Source of the DNA: Kingdonia uniflora | Lineage: Eukaryota > Streptophyta > Magnoliopsida > Ranunculales > Circaeasteraceae | Direction: 5' to 3' | DNA length: 64,000 nucleotides | NCBI GenBank assembly: GCA_014058105.1 | Contig: JACGCM010000155.1 | Span: 1,178,001 to 1,242,000, forward strand | Part shown: one piece after another, positions 53,468-64,000 of the stretch | Position numbering within the stretch: the stretch's first letter is position 1 | Layout of the letters: each line of letters opens with the position of its first letter | Program-made: the position numbers and the translations under genes | Notes under the pieces: model-generated | Told to the model about the DNA's origin: nothing | Database searches by the model: none | What the model saw: the letters and a program-made list of their open reading frames with translations, nothing else

Positions 53468-55472
53468 TGATGGTGAAGGAAAGTTCCTTATTATTGGGGA
53501 TATGTTTCAGGAACTAGAGGATTTGACGAGTAATTTGATCAGGCGTAGTAACCTAACTGATGATGAGAAGGAAAGTAAAGTAGAGCAGATGACAAGGGGA
53601 GATCATGGTATTGAAGATGAACTTTATATGAATGGAGAGGATCATACACAGGGGGAGATTAAGCTGAAGTAGTAGAAGTCGCCCCCTGACTCTAACATTC
53701 GAACACCATCTACCGAAGCACTGCCAAAGAATGTCGAATCTCATGTATTACCTAATCCTAATACTGTTAATGATATTCAATCTAGATATTTAGAAAGGCC
53801 TACTAAAGGTATTCCAAAATCTACTTATGAACCAAATATCAATTCTAAAGCCAAATACCTAATTTCTGATTATGTGTCCACCCATAGGTTGGCTAAGTCG
53901 TTTACATGTACTATGAATCAATTATCCTCTCTATCTATTCCTAGTAATTTGTAGGAAGCACTATCAGATCCACGATGGATGAAAGCCATGAATGAAGAGA
54001 TGAATGCATTACAGAAGAATTCCACTTGGAAAGTTGTTGATAAACCCCACGGATATCCTATTATTGGGTCTCGTTGGATCTTTACTGTAAATATGAATTC
54101 AGATGGAAGTATTGATAGGTATAAAGCCAGACTAGTTGCCAAAGGGTATACACATACGTATGGTATGGATTACGAGGAGACCTTCGCCCCAGTGGCAAAG
54201 ATAAACACTATTCATGTACTCATTTCTCTTGCAGCCAATCATGGTTGGCCATTACAACAGTTTGACGTGAAGAATGCATTTCTTAATGGAGACTTTGAAG
54301 AAGAAGTATACATGGAGATACCACCTGGAGTCACAAATTCTGAAGAAGGAAAAATATGCAAATTAAAGAAGGCATTGTACGGGTTAAAACAGTCTCCACG
54401 AGCTTGGTTTGGAGGGTTTTCGAAGAACATGAAGGCATTTGGATATAGACAAAGTAATTCTGATCATACCTTATTTATAAAATGGAAGTCGGGCAAGCTT
54501 GGTGCTCTTATTGCTTATGCTGATGATATGGTTATTATTAAAAATGACTCAGCAGAAATGGATGCATTAAAGAACTATTTGTCAAGGGAATTTAAGATGA
54601 AGAATTTAGGATAGTTAAAATACTTCTTAGGCATTGAAGTTGCAAGATCTAGTCAAGGTATTTTCATGTCTCAATGAAAGTATATATTAGACCTTCTTGC
54701 AGAAATTGGGATGCTTGATTGCAAACCGGTAGATACACCAATTGAAGCGGATCATCACTTGGGAATATTTCCTGACCAAGTTCTATATGACAAAGGAAGG
54801 TACCAACGCTTAGTGGGAAGACTAATTTAACTTTCCCATACTCGACCGGATATTGTATATGCCATTAGCGTCGTAAGTCAATTCATGCATAATCCAAGTG
54901 AAGAACATATGAAGGCGGTCTTTCGAATACTAAGGTACTTGAAGAAATCTCCAGGAAAAGGTCTCCTATTCCAGAAAGGTAGTGATATGAAAGTAATGGG
55001 ATACACCGATGCAGATTGGGCAAGAGATATGACTAATAGGAGGTCAACCTCAGACTATTTTACGTCTGTATATGGGAATTTGGTGACATTTAGAGCTAAG
55101 AAGCAAAAGATTGTTGTTAGATCAAGTGCAGAATCTGAGTTTTGGGGTATGGCTCATAGAGTATGTGAACTACTATGGATACAGAATATATTGAAGGATC
55201 TTGGATTTAAACTCATAAAAGCAATGGATCTACACTGTGACGATAAAACAACGATTATGATTGCACACAATCCAATTCAACATGACCGTATGAAACATGT
55301 TGAAGTGGACCAGTTCTTTATCAAAGATAATATTGACAAATGGTGCATATGTTTTCCATTCGTGAAGTCGGAAGATCAACTTGTAGATATTCTTACGAAA
55401 GGAGTTTGTGGACGAATATTTAACGAAGTGATTGACAAGCTGGGCATGATTGACATCTATGCTCCATCTTGA
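53468..55472 (+). pseudogene. Copia C reverse transcriptase and RNase H
   Basis: RT from 53979: MKAMNEEMNALQKNSTWKVV, ARLVAKGYTHTYGMDYEETFAPVA-type core, [14 protein letters not shown] and GALIAYADDMVII (YADD box intact). Stops at 54614, 54678 and 54828 break the palm/thumb. RNase H from 54885: MGYTDADWARDMTNRRSTSD, VVRSSAESEFWGMA (Glu shifted to EF) and LHCDDKTTIMIAHNPIQHDR, ending VDILTKGVCGRIF and a DIYAPS tail next to the PPT (TTGAGGGGTAG, 55470-55479). Confidence 0.93.
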
Positions 55473-55479
55473 GGGGTAG

Positions 55480-55638
55480 TATTGAATATATAATATACTA
55501 AATATAGGATACAAAACATAGTCCCACATTGGGTACTAGTAGAATTAGCTTAATGATCCACTACTATATAAAGAGAGGTTATGATGTAATCTAAAATCAA
55601 TTCAAGAGTAATAAAATCTTCTCTTATTTATTTCTACA
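55480..55638 (+). repeat. 3' LTR of Copia C
   Basis: 159 bp, first bases TATTGAATATA (TG changed to TA), end TTTCTACA, then TTTGT. Few differences from the 5' LTR by eye, which suggests a fairly recent insertion. Confidence 0.93.
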
Positions 55639-55643
55639 TTTGT

Positions 55644-56560
55644 TACACTTTATGGTGCTCCTTGTTGGCTACGTCATAAGTTACAAAAATGGTATTGGAG
55701 ATGAGGCTTTTGACTCAGTTGAAGGATTTCGCCACGCGAGGAGCCTCTCACCCAGAGTAGTATGTTGGATGGGGAATAGATAAAATGCAGAAGAAAGGAA
55801 CAATTAGGATTGTGTCTGAACTCGGCTAGTTCATTTTTGTTCATGTAGAACTCCATACACAGTTACTCTATATTATGTGTGTCTTAGTAGTGTTTGTAGT
55901 ATTAAGCCATATAAACTTGTTGGATGTGGTGATAAAAGATGTTTCTCCTATTACAGAAGGAGGACATATGAAGATCTTCTAATCAAGGTAGCTCTAGTGA
56001 TTTGGAGACTCTTTATTTTAACATGAGTTATTTAGAGGGTATGATCTGAAGAATTTAGGAATCTTTGATCATTGTATCTCTCGTTAAACCTGTTGCTTAT
56101 GGGTTTTTCAGTGATGTGGTCTCTTTTGAGTTCTGACCCCCAAAATAATGATGCAGCAAGTGATGTCGGGCTTACGTTTCAAGCACTTCTTCCAGAGAAG
56201 TTAGAAAACATATTTTGAGTCATACTTCAGTCGGGAAGGAATCCTCATCTCCTATTCATAGCAAACCAAATCAACCATTTCTTGTAATAATTCCAAAAGA
56301 AAGACCCTTTTCTTCTTCTCTTATCTCCTTAATTGGTGGTGGTTCAGAAGAAAAGGAAAAAACTTGAACAAGTCTCTCTCCATCTACTACTTATTTTATC
56401 TCATCTATTTTTCTAGTGTTTCTTCTTCGCTATTAATTCTTCCAGCTATAGATGACTGATTCTATCTATTAAGGTATTAATATTAATATTTGGATCATTA
56501 ACTGAAGATCAAGTTATCAAGACCGACGTCAGGAGGTCTTCTTTGCGCTAGAGAGTGCGC
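55644..56560 (+). other. mTERF array copy C, downstream flank
   Basis: Duplicate of 46604-47051 and 50154-50340 (see shared words listed for 46599). No coding frame. Ends near the point where similarity to 50280 (TATTTAGGTCGTTCACTGAAGA / TATTTGGATCATTAACTGAAGA) runs out. Confidence 0.65.
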
Positions 56561-57103
56561 AATATAGCTTTACCCACATCAGCTACGTCTGCTCAAACTT
56601 TAAACTGACACAAATGCCTCTACAGTTTATCTCTTCTTCAAACAAAAAAAGGGGTCAAATTGAAATTTCCTTATGTTCTACCTCACTACTACTTGTACTA
56701 GAAACACTACCTATAAGAGTCCTACCTTGGGTATAGAACCCAAAATAGGGAGGACTCTAAGCATAACAAAAATTTATCCTCTCTCATGGGTTTCTCTCCC
56801 TCTCTTTGATGATTTTTCTTCCCCTCTCTCTCTCTCTCTCTCTCTCCACGATTGCCCTCTTCCTTGAATTTGTTCTTCAAACTTCAGAGAAGTATTAAGA
56901 CTTCGTTTGATGTTTTTGTCGTTGCCGTCATCTCTCTTTAGCCATCTTTCTTCATCTCTCTTTTTCTCTTTAGCCATATCTCAAATCAAAATTTAAAAAT
57001 TATGACAACACCAATTATAATCCAAATTAAACTTGAGAAAGAAAGATTAAGTCATTTGGACATGTGATTGTGAAATTTTTTGTTAAAATTTATATTTGGA
57101 TAT
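56561..57103. other. Spacer with CT microsatellite
   Basis: Non-coding. A (CT)n run of about 24 bp lies at 56823-56846; surrounding sequence is C/T rich. No gene. Confidence 0.6.
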
Positions 57104-57578
57104 TGTAATGATGTGTTTTTCAGGAGGATAATCTTCACCAATACTTTTCATAAGGATTATGTAATAATAAGCTTAAACACACAAGATTTTATGTAGAAAC
57201 TCAATAAAGTCTGAGAAAAACCAAGACCTCGAGGAGCGCTTTTGATGAAAAATCTAATAAATTGCTAGTTATTACAATTGTCGTTTGGTAAGAAAGTAAG
57301 AATGTGTGAATAGTTGAGTTGCGGATTAGATTAACACATTCTCTGCCTGTATTTATAGTGGATACAGGCAGTTTACAAAAGAAAAAACAGTTTCCTATTT
57401 TGGAGGTAGTGGGCGAACGTTGTGGATCTCCCAACGACTCTATTTGATCAAGTATAACGGCTATTTTTAGTAGGTCGAGAACTGTGGTCGCATATGTGAC
57501 ATCTTCTCTAATGATGGAATGTCTTCGACTAAGTTATGTTAGCTTCTCTTTGTCGAATATGAGAAATATGTTGCTACA
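57104..57578 (-). repeat. 3' LTR of a third Tat element (minus)
   Basis: Minus strand begins TGTAGCAACATATTTC right after a polypurine tract GAGAATGGGGCGAT (57579-57592) and ends ...ATCATTACA at 57104 (TG...CA). The middle holds AAAAACCAAGACCTCGAGGAG in the place where the other Tat LTRs have AAAAACCATGACCTCAG, supporting homology. The left edge is less certain than the right. Confidence 0.65.
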
Positions 57579-57748
57579 ATCGCCCCATTCTCGATAGAAT
57601 TACTTGTTGTTTTGTCGAGAAGAATATTGGAATGTGAACAGTTTGTCAAATGTCGCAAAAGTATGTGTTATGTCATTTCCGAGGCAAAAGTCAAATGAAT
57701 CTGGTCATGTTGGTTTCCTGAGGAGCATTTATGGCAGATCAGTGAGGT

Positions 57749-57757
57749 TATAAATAG
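57749..57757 (+). promoter_or_regulatory. TATA box for antisense ORF
   Basis: TATAAATAG in GAGGTTATAAATAGAGGGAG, 62 bp before the ATG at 57811. A canonical plant TATA box on the strand opposite to the Tat element's own transcription. Confidence 0.5.
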
Positions 57758-57810
57758 AGGGAGAAAGAAGGAGTTGTTTGTTCGGTAGTTTTGTTATGGT
57801 AGAGTAGGTT

Positions 57811-58226
57811 GTGATGGTGACGATGCGGCCGCAGGCATTGCACGACGACTCTCTTGGCCGTGTTGACATTAAGTATAGGGAGTTGAAAGAATTGGACTTC
57901 GGCCGGATGTCACTTTCTTCATATTATTCAAAGCCGGTAGAGGCAATTTTTGAGAGAATGACGGAGTTGGAGGCGGAGACTGTGAGGCAGAGTGTTTTTC
58001 GGACCCAATTTAATTGTGTGTTACTGACGGCCTCCGAATGTATCGAATGTATGTAGAAGGGGCCACTACCCATATTGAAGATGACGATGCAAAGGCGGGT
58101 AGGGCTTCATGTGGTGGTTTCTTCAGTTGTTGTCGTCTCTATAACTTTTTGGGTTGGGAGATGGTGGTGATTTCAGAGGAGGAGGTTGGCTATCTTTCCT
58201 TCGCTAGAGGATATGCCAGGTTCTAG
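57811..58226 (+). pseudogene. Antisense small ORF of third Tat element
   Basis: Frame from MMVTMRPQALHDD at 57811 through FGRMSLSSYY and FERMTELEAETVRQ; near 58010 a one-base shift leads to a second frame, LRMYRMYVEGATTHIEDDDAK, ending at 58226. The start is similar to a second frame at 58679 (MVRTRAEVREDEHSRQ), so the two are tandem relatives. It lies just inside the 3' LTR and antisense to the element, as at 0.9-4.9 kb. Family unknown. Confidence 0.45.
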
Positions 58227-58678
58227 TGAAAAGAAGCATGTAGTTTCGAGTAATTCATGTTGAAGGATAATATATAACTTGTAGCTTAATGTAATGTATT
58301 CGAAGGTAAGAATTGTCGAATGTAAAATGTAACAGTAAGGCTTTGTGATTTCGTATCGATTATAAATATTGTGATCTCGAATGATATTAAAATCTATTTT
58401 CGAAGATTATTGGTCAAGTCATGTAAATGTCGAGATAGTTGTTTCGAACTGTATGTAAACATCGAGGTTATTCTGTCGAGGTAATAAGATCTCAAACTGA
58501 AGTTTATTTGTTGACTGTGTGGGGCCTGAAATAGTTCCCTAGGAGGTTTGATTTGACTGGGATGTTTAGAGTTCCAATGTGAAATGAATATTGGATTTAA
58601 CTCCTAATATGATTTTTATTTTATTTTTATTTTTCTATAAATACCTTTGGTAATCTGAAAAGTTATTTGTATGATTGG

Positions 58679-58970
58679 AGATGGTGAGGACGAGAGCTGA
58701 AGTTCGGGAGGATGAACATTCCAGACAGGTGCATGCTAAGTATTTGGATTGCTTGATCAGTACTTCGGTAAGAGCTGTGTAAATGGGCAACCGTTGGTGC
58801 CAGTGGAGCCCAAGTACGAAGAGATGAGTGAAGTGAAGGTGAAGGAGGCGGAAGAGGAGTATGCATTTCATTGCAATTTGCAATTATTGAGTCCTCCAGA
58901 GCGCGTCGGCAAGATAAGGAATTGACTCAAGGCTTTGGTGAAGAAAGAAGATGTTGTGGCCGGTCGAAGC
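58679..58970 (+). pseudogene. Second antisense small ORF of third Tat element
   Basis: Starts MVRTRAEVREDEHSRQVHAK at 58679, hits a stop after about 34 codons, and continues in another frame as VEPKYEEMSEVKVKEAEEEY. Similar in start and composition to the frame at 57811. Highly charged; function unknown. Confidence 0.4.
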
Positions 58971-59369
58971 GGTTGAAGAGTGGACTGAGTGTTGTTGGGT
59001 TTGTTACAAATGAGAAAGTTGTACGGTGTTGGTCATGAAATAAATGAATTTATTTGTGTCAGATGTTGTTGTCGATCTGTGTGATGATAAATGTTCTCGA
59101 ATATGATGTTATATGTTGAATGAATGAAGATTTATTTATATAAAATTGTGATTATGGGTATGTGAATGCATGATATCCCAACGTTCGGGTAGTAGGTATG
59201 TCGAATAATATTTGAAATTGAATTACTATTACAACTGGCCTAAGAATATAGGAGAGGATTTAAATAAAGAAGGATGTGTTTAGGTAATTGAAGAAAAATA
59301 GCTAGGTGTTTTTCTGTAGGTGATATTTTGAGGTACAAGTAATTTGATGTGCAATCTCTGTTTGATAAC

Positions 59370-59765
59370 ATAAAAGTTGCTTTGGCAAAGATAGATATAT
59401 TAGAGGAGTTAAAAGGAGATATGGAAGGATTGGTGCAACAGTGCATGGGTTTGTTGGCATTCAGGAGGCAAATGTTCAAAGACTTCGAGAAGAGGTAATT
59501 AAGGCGTTACGCTCGAGTACTCAAACGGTTGCAAAGGGGTGCGATGAACAGTCCCGTGGGGCCTAAAAATAACCTTATGGTTTGCGACTGTTCATACACC
59601 AGTAATTCTAAAATAAATTCTTCAAGTGCTGATTCTCTTTGTTCATCTCTTGCATCGTTGTCAACCATAGGAAAGGAGGAGATTAGTGTGTTGATTGAGA
59701 GGTCAAAACTTGCAAAGCAAAGGGATACCGAAGCAGCGCGCCTCCAAGGTAATGTTTACAGATAA
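59370..59765 (+). pseudogene. Third antisense ORF of the Tat element region
   Basis: Helical segment VALAKIDILEELKGDMEGL (59370-59430), a stop at 59498, then a Ser-rich part and EISVLIERSKLAKQRDTEAARL up to 59765. Coiled-coil-like. Unknown function. Region 58980-59370 in between shows no coding sense. Confidence 0.35.
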
Positions 59766-60032
59766 CAAGTCTTTACAAAGCAAAGGGAAGGAGGAGACTT
59801 TACAGATAACAAGTCTTTTAGGTACTCCGAAATAACAAATCCTTCACTTCATTTGACTTCAGTGATGTTTTACTCCTAGAATCTTCTAAAGTAAAGCATG
59901 CATTGGAAATCACCAGATGTCCTTCTACCTCTTCACCTAGTTACTTTGGCCAGAAACTGGGTTTGGAGGAAGTCTGGACATGATAGCAGAAAGAGTTAGT
60001 GCTTGAACCAATTCTTCAAATAAAAGGTCTTC

Positions 60033-60672
60033 TTAGAGCCAAGACACGTTGATGGTGCAGAAGCAGACTTCCAATCTCTGTCTCCCTTCTCCACTACCAC
60101 CGTTGCCTCCTCTATAACCACCACCATCAGAGAGTTGGTAGAGATGAAGAAGGCCCAACCTTAGAATCCAATCATGCGCAATATACTGGCAAAACTGCCT
60201 CGCAGTTATACTGGCCCCCACATTTGTCTCCTTAACCTTGTCCTCTGTAAGGATACGAAGACACCTCCAATGTTGCTCGCCTATCAATACAACGTAATGA
60301 AATCTCCACATACAATAAAAGTCTTCTTCAGCTTCAGCCGCTTCTTCTTCCGACATACCCTGAGACGTCGGTGGAATGGGAATGCGGGTGGGCATCTCCA
60401 AGGACTGATCATTGAAATATCTCAACTTAAACTTCTGCATCTCAGCAGAAACTCTTTTTTCCTAAATCATTATCCGGGTCTTTACCATTGTCAATCAAAA
60501 CTTCCAGAAATTTTTTCAACAAATAGTGTACTTTGCCAGAATCCTCGGTACATGTACTATTTATATAACCCCAATATTTAATGTGCAGGTACGTTTCCCA
60601 AGTGTCATCATTCAAAACATAAGAAACTCTTAAAACCCCAAGCGTCGCGTACATCAATATTCTCATCATCAT
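60033..60672 (-). pseudogene. Antisense ORFs of the plus-strand Tat element
   Basis: Two minus frames in tandem, 60672-60442 (DDTWETYLHIKYWGY; DSGKVHYLLKKFLEVL) and 60440-60033 (MPTRIPIPPTSQG; a GMSEEEAAEAEEDFY acidic stretch; a Gly-rich end). They share one stop between them and may have been a single protein. They lie upstream of the polypurine tract and LTR at 60826, antisense to that element, mirroring the arrangement at 57.1-59.8 kb. No family recognised. Confidence 0.4.
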
Positions 60673-60825
60673 TCAATGTAAAAACATCCCCCCATAAAAA
60701 TATACACATTTCCATATAGTCAAATTCACATTAATACATCCTTTTTTTTCAACTTCCAAAAACCATATAACCACAAATTCTTTTTCAACCAAAGCCACTC
60801 GTGACTTCAGTTGCGAGAGGGCGAT

Positions 60826-61440
60826 TGTAGGGACCTATCTCTCGATCTAACCCAATTTGAACTATTTCCAATTCGATCTACCTCCATATCAGACTCATGC
60901 ATTTTACACGTGACATAAATAGTTAGCATTGACACCTACACCACGAACTTATGAAGAATGTGGGTCGAGCACAGCAGAAAAGCATGAACAAGTCAAAAAT
61001 ACATGTCTCTCACGAACTCAGCAGTTATTCAGTCAACCGCCACTTACCACATTATTTGGAGAACATGCTTCAGTACGATAATGAATTGCGGCAAAGTTTA
61101 TATAAAGAAAAATTTCTAGAAGAGACATGGACCAGAAAAATATACGATAAATCACCAATAAAACAATATTTTATAGATTCTCAAACACCAAAATTCTTAT
61201 TTACAAGATCAAGTATTTCTAGTTTGAGAGATCACTTGTAATAAGATATCAACCTCAAATAATAAAAGTCACTGTTACTAAAACCCTCAACCCGAGGTCG
61301 TGGTTTTTTTTATCTATTAAGAGGATTTCTACGCTAAATCACATGTGTTATTTATTACTTTACATTAGTTTTTGTCATATGAACATTGATGTAAGAGCTA
61401 ATTCCGAGCTTTCTCGAGCTTATGGAATTAGGCCATTACA
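60826..61440 (+). repeat. 3' or solo LTR of a plus-strand Tat element
   Basis: Begins TGTAGGGACCTATC after the purine-rich GAGAGGGCGAT (60815-60825) and ends TTAGGCCATTACA. Shares with the LTR at 25697-26244 (reverse complement) the order AATAAAA, CCTCAACCCGAGGTCGTGG, a CTATTMA..GG word, ACTTT, ATGTAAGAG/TGTAAGAG and the ...TTACA end. The open frame across 60951-61241 is not believable as a gene within this LTR. Confidence 0.75.
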
Positions 61441-63300
61441 GTAACATTTTGGGAAGACCTAACCGTTGGATTTGGACACAAATCTTGATGCAAAAATCAG
61501 TTTCGTTAGGAGAGAGAGAGAGTGGAAAATTGTTGGGTTTGGGTGGGTTTTGAGTAAAGGGTAGTTCAACAAGAAGAGACTGGTCAAGTCAAATCCAGTT
61601 TTGTCAAACCAGTGAACCAAGGGAATAAACAAGAAATGGGGGTCAACCATATTATTTTTCGGTTCGAGGGGGCAAGATTAAATCTAAGTTAAATAGTGGG
61701 GCTATAATCTAGATCACTCTTGTTTCTATCTCTGCATCTTGCTCACTTTAAGCTCCAATGTTTCATAATAGGTGTTTTCTAATTCTTATTTGTTCCGCAA
61801 GTTCGTGCTTTTTTGGTTTGGGGTATCTGTTTATGATGCTATCTTAAATAGGGTTTGCTTAGTTTCCTTGAAAACCCACTGATTTCTCTGGTTTTTGTTG
61901 TTGTATCATTGGGTTACTTGATTTTCCTTCAAAAAGCAATCAGTTTGTCATCCAAATTTCATATTTTTGTGTTTCGACATCTGGGGTTGATGTTATCTCA
62001 ACTGTGTCTTACTTAATCCCCCTGAAGGGTGGGTGAAGAGGAGACCCAAATTGAATCAATTAAGGTTTTTTGTAGAGCTTTTTGCTTCATAAGTACAATG
62101 CCTGAAGAAACAGCTTACATATTAAACATTGGGAGAGACACTTTTGCCTGCCGAATTTTTTAGAGGTACAATTGTTCCAACTTGGCGTTGTTAATCCAGT
62201 TTCAGCAACTAAGCTCAAGTGAAGTGCATTATGTAGTTTTGACTAATGATCATTGGTGTTAACATTGCTCATTTTTCTTCTTATGAGTATAGTCTTTTAT
62301 CCTACCATGAAGTCATACAATTAACCTTTTTTCGAACATCACTTTTACACAAAGATTCCACCTTTGAGAAATGTCAGGTTAGTAATGTATAGAGTGTTTA
62401 CTCGATCTTGAGCCATTAATCCCCTTAAAAGTGTAATCAGACTAACTAAAATATGTAAGAGAACTATATAATGATGAAGAGAAATGCCAAATTGAAAAAA
62501 AAAAAATTAAGCAAAATAACATATATCTTCACGTTGACACGGGTATTATGGATCACAATGATGGAGTTTATTTGAAGGTGAGTTACGTATAGAGTGGAAA
62601 ACATATTTGTGTGTTGAGACACATATTCACATGTTTACTTGAGAAGATGAGTGTCATATTTGTTGAATAGTCTACGGTGATATGTGCCAAAGGCACGTCC
62701 CATGAAGTGACACCTTGTTAAAATGCCTGAAGTAATAGTGTCGTAAACACAGCTTTACGTATTTGCTTGTCAGCGTATCGTTTGGTGATCTGTGAAAATG
62801 CATTTACGTCGGCTTAGCGGTATATACTAGTCTCTCTAAAAAAAAATCCTCCAAAAAAGCTATAAAGCCGTTGGGTTGCTTGAGTGAATAATAATATTTG
62901 ACATGGAACTGTTTTAATTACTTGTGTATGCTTTTTATCTGAAAACGCTTGTAAACATTGTGTGTGCTGTAATAGTCTCTTTAAATCCTGATAAACTGAG
63001 GAGCCAAAGTCTAAAAAACTAACATATCAAATACCTCATGGCATAATACTAGTGTATTGGTTTGGTTTCCACTTTGAGGTTAGCGAGGTAGTTGTTGTCC
63101 TTGGGTTGGGGATATACAATGGACTGGACTCTGGAGGTCAGAGTTGTTGGGCTTGGGGATTATATACAATGGACTGGGCTTGGGATAAGAAAGAAGCCCA
63201 CGTCCAGTACTGGGTAAATCTCTCTGCAAAATGCAAAAAAAATAAATTGAAGACCCTCACCAAATTTCATTATCAATCAAAACTTAAAACAGCCTAGGGT
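61441..63300. other. No gene recognised
   Basis: AT-rich with no supported coding frame or repeat. A 63140-63185 segment repeats TATACAATGGACTGGRCT twice. Might include promoter or intron sequence of a gene outside the window. Confidence 0.5.
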
Positions 63301-63309
63301 CTTTATACT

Positions 63310-63642
63310 GTAGGAAAGGCAAGCTGATCGGAGAGAATATCCATTTATGCAGCTAGATGGGCAGCTTTGTTCCCTTCCTTATAAATGAATGAGCAAATAA
63401 AGTTTTCAGCTTCATCTTTCACTTCTGAGCCATTATGAAATTATGAATGCAATGTTAAAGAGGTTTCCAAATTTTATTTGTGATGTTCTGGAGTCTGTCA
63501 TTACTTCATATCTCTTTATACCTAGGCTTGTAGCTGCTTTAATACCTTCCGAACCAGCATATAGAGCAATTTCGCCATCATTTATATATCTTTCACCCTT
63601 AACAGCTCGACACGTGGACAAGACAACAAGGCAAAGTAACAA
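63310..63642 (-). pseudogene. RNase H-like (RVT_3) domain fragment
   Basis: Minus strand: DGEIALYAGSEGIKAATSLG (Glu in the helix), IKRYEVMTDSRTSQIKF (Asp), then after a stop at 63433 FAHSFIRKGTKLP, similar to the HVxREGNxxAD-type C-terminal block. This is the RNase H fold found in plant LINEs and in stand-alone plant genes. The first catalytic Asp region is not visible upstream. The frame start at 63642 is arbitrary. Confidence 0.6.
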
Positions 63643-63649
63643 GTTATGA

Positions 63650-64000
63650 AGAGAGAGAACATCTTTCTTTCACCTCTTTCTCTCTCCTTCCATTAAACTA
63701 CTTTCAACAGGGATGTTCTCTTCGGTCTATCTCACGCACCATTGTTAAATAACAAGGTATCTTTGTAAAATCTAAGTGGAGTAAGAGATTCAAACACAGA
63801 TTGTAGAACTTAAGGCATCATTCCTTCCTATTTCAACCCATAATCATATCAAATTAGGGTTTCCTTTGAAGAAACACAAAATTACAAGCCCAAACAGAGA
63901 AGATATGAACTCTATATCAAGTTTCTCTCTCTAGAAATTTTATTCTACTCAATTTCGTTCTCTCTACAGAATATCATTGCACCACAAAAGGATTATGGTC
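63650..64000. other. No gene recognised at window end
   Basis: AT-rich, with CT-rich patches; no frame or repeat supported. Confidence 0.5.

Larger units (their letters stand above)
51427..55638 (+). mobile_element. Copia C: short-LTR Ty1/copia element with Ty3/gypsy-like leader
   Basis: 4212 bp with 159-bp LTRs, PBS TGGCATTAGAGC, and the perfect 5-bp duplication TTTGT (51422-51426, 55639-55643). Pol order is protease, integrase, RT, RNase H. Most of gag is missing; in its place the leader has 178 bp homologous to the gag start of the Ty3/gypsy element at 15.5 kb. Several stops; not autonomous. Target is a mTERF array unit. Confidence 0.93.

Noticed and set aside
56774..56977. Arg/Glu-rich minus frame
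   Set aside because: Produced by the (CT)n microsatellite at 56823; low complexity.
60951..61241. 96-codon plus frame
   Set aside because: It lies inside the sequence that matches a Tat LTR; probably chance open frame.
1..64000. CRISPR arrays, tRNA and rRNA genes
   Set aside because: No regularly spaced identical repeats and no tRNA- or rRNA-like segments; only primer sites complementary to tRNA-Met.

Overview
The window is nuclear DNA from a dicot-type plant. The evidence is nested plant LTR retrotransposons, PIF/Harbinger, hAT and Mutator-type elements, decayed UGT85-like glucosyltransferase genes and a broken tandem array of mTERF-like (organelle transcription terminator family) genes. 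I see no clearly intact host gene, tRNA, rRNA or CRISPR array. Almost every coding stretch carries stops or frameshifts, so the 'genes' are mostly transposon domains and pseudogenes.

Layout. 0.4-0.85 kb: CACTA-like subterminal block. 0.87-7.56 kb: minus-strand Ty3/gypsy element of Tat type (integrase, archaeal-type RNase H, RT-RNase H), with several plus-strand (antisense) open-frame remnants between the integrase and the left edge. 7.56-8.3 kb: minus Copia RT fragment. 10.52-16.30 kb: a complete but dead minus-strand Ty3/gypsy element with LTRs, PBS, PPT and a 5-bp target duplication. 16.56-18.35 and 19.16-19.59 kb: two minus-strand UGT85-like pseudogenes, the second cut by a Copia LTR. 19.59-22.66 kb: Copia element, interrupted by a 510-bp Mutator-type MITE with a perfect 10-bp target duplication, and with its integrase inverted relative to its RT. 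22.7-26.24 kb: second minus Tat element (RT, protease, gag, 5' LTR).

26.74-34.54 kb: old plus-strand Copia element (247-bp LTRs) holding an 847-bp hAT element. 34.6-56.5 kb: tandem mTERF pseudogene/flank duplications, invaded by Harbinger 1 (37.82-40.97, minus), Copia B (41.44-46.60, plus), Harbinger 2 (47.06-50.15, plus) and Copia C (51.43-55.64, plus), all with recognisable ends and target duplications. 57.10-61.44 kb: two Tat 3' ends facing each other, with antisense small open frames between them. 63.3-63.64 kb: RNase H-like (RVT_3) fragment.

Most interesting points: (1) both Harbinger elements, in opposite orientations and with different TIRs, carry downstream of the transposase a second small open frame that looks like the RNase H1 hybrid-binding ('viroplasmin') domain; in copy 2 it is uninterrupted. 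(2) Copia C starts with about 178 bp homologous to the gag leader of the Ty3/gypsy element at 15.5 kb, a cross-superfamily chimera. (3) Tat elements repeatedly show antisense coiled-coil or charged open frames next to the 3' LTR, one with a likely intron and one with a good TATA box. All similarity statements come from reading the sequence by eye; no database search was possible.
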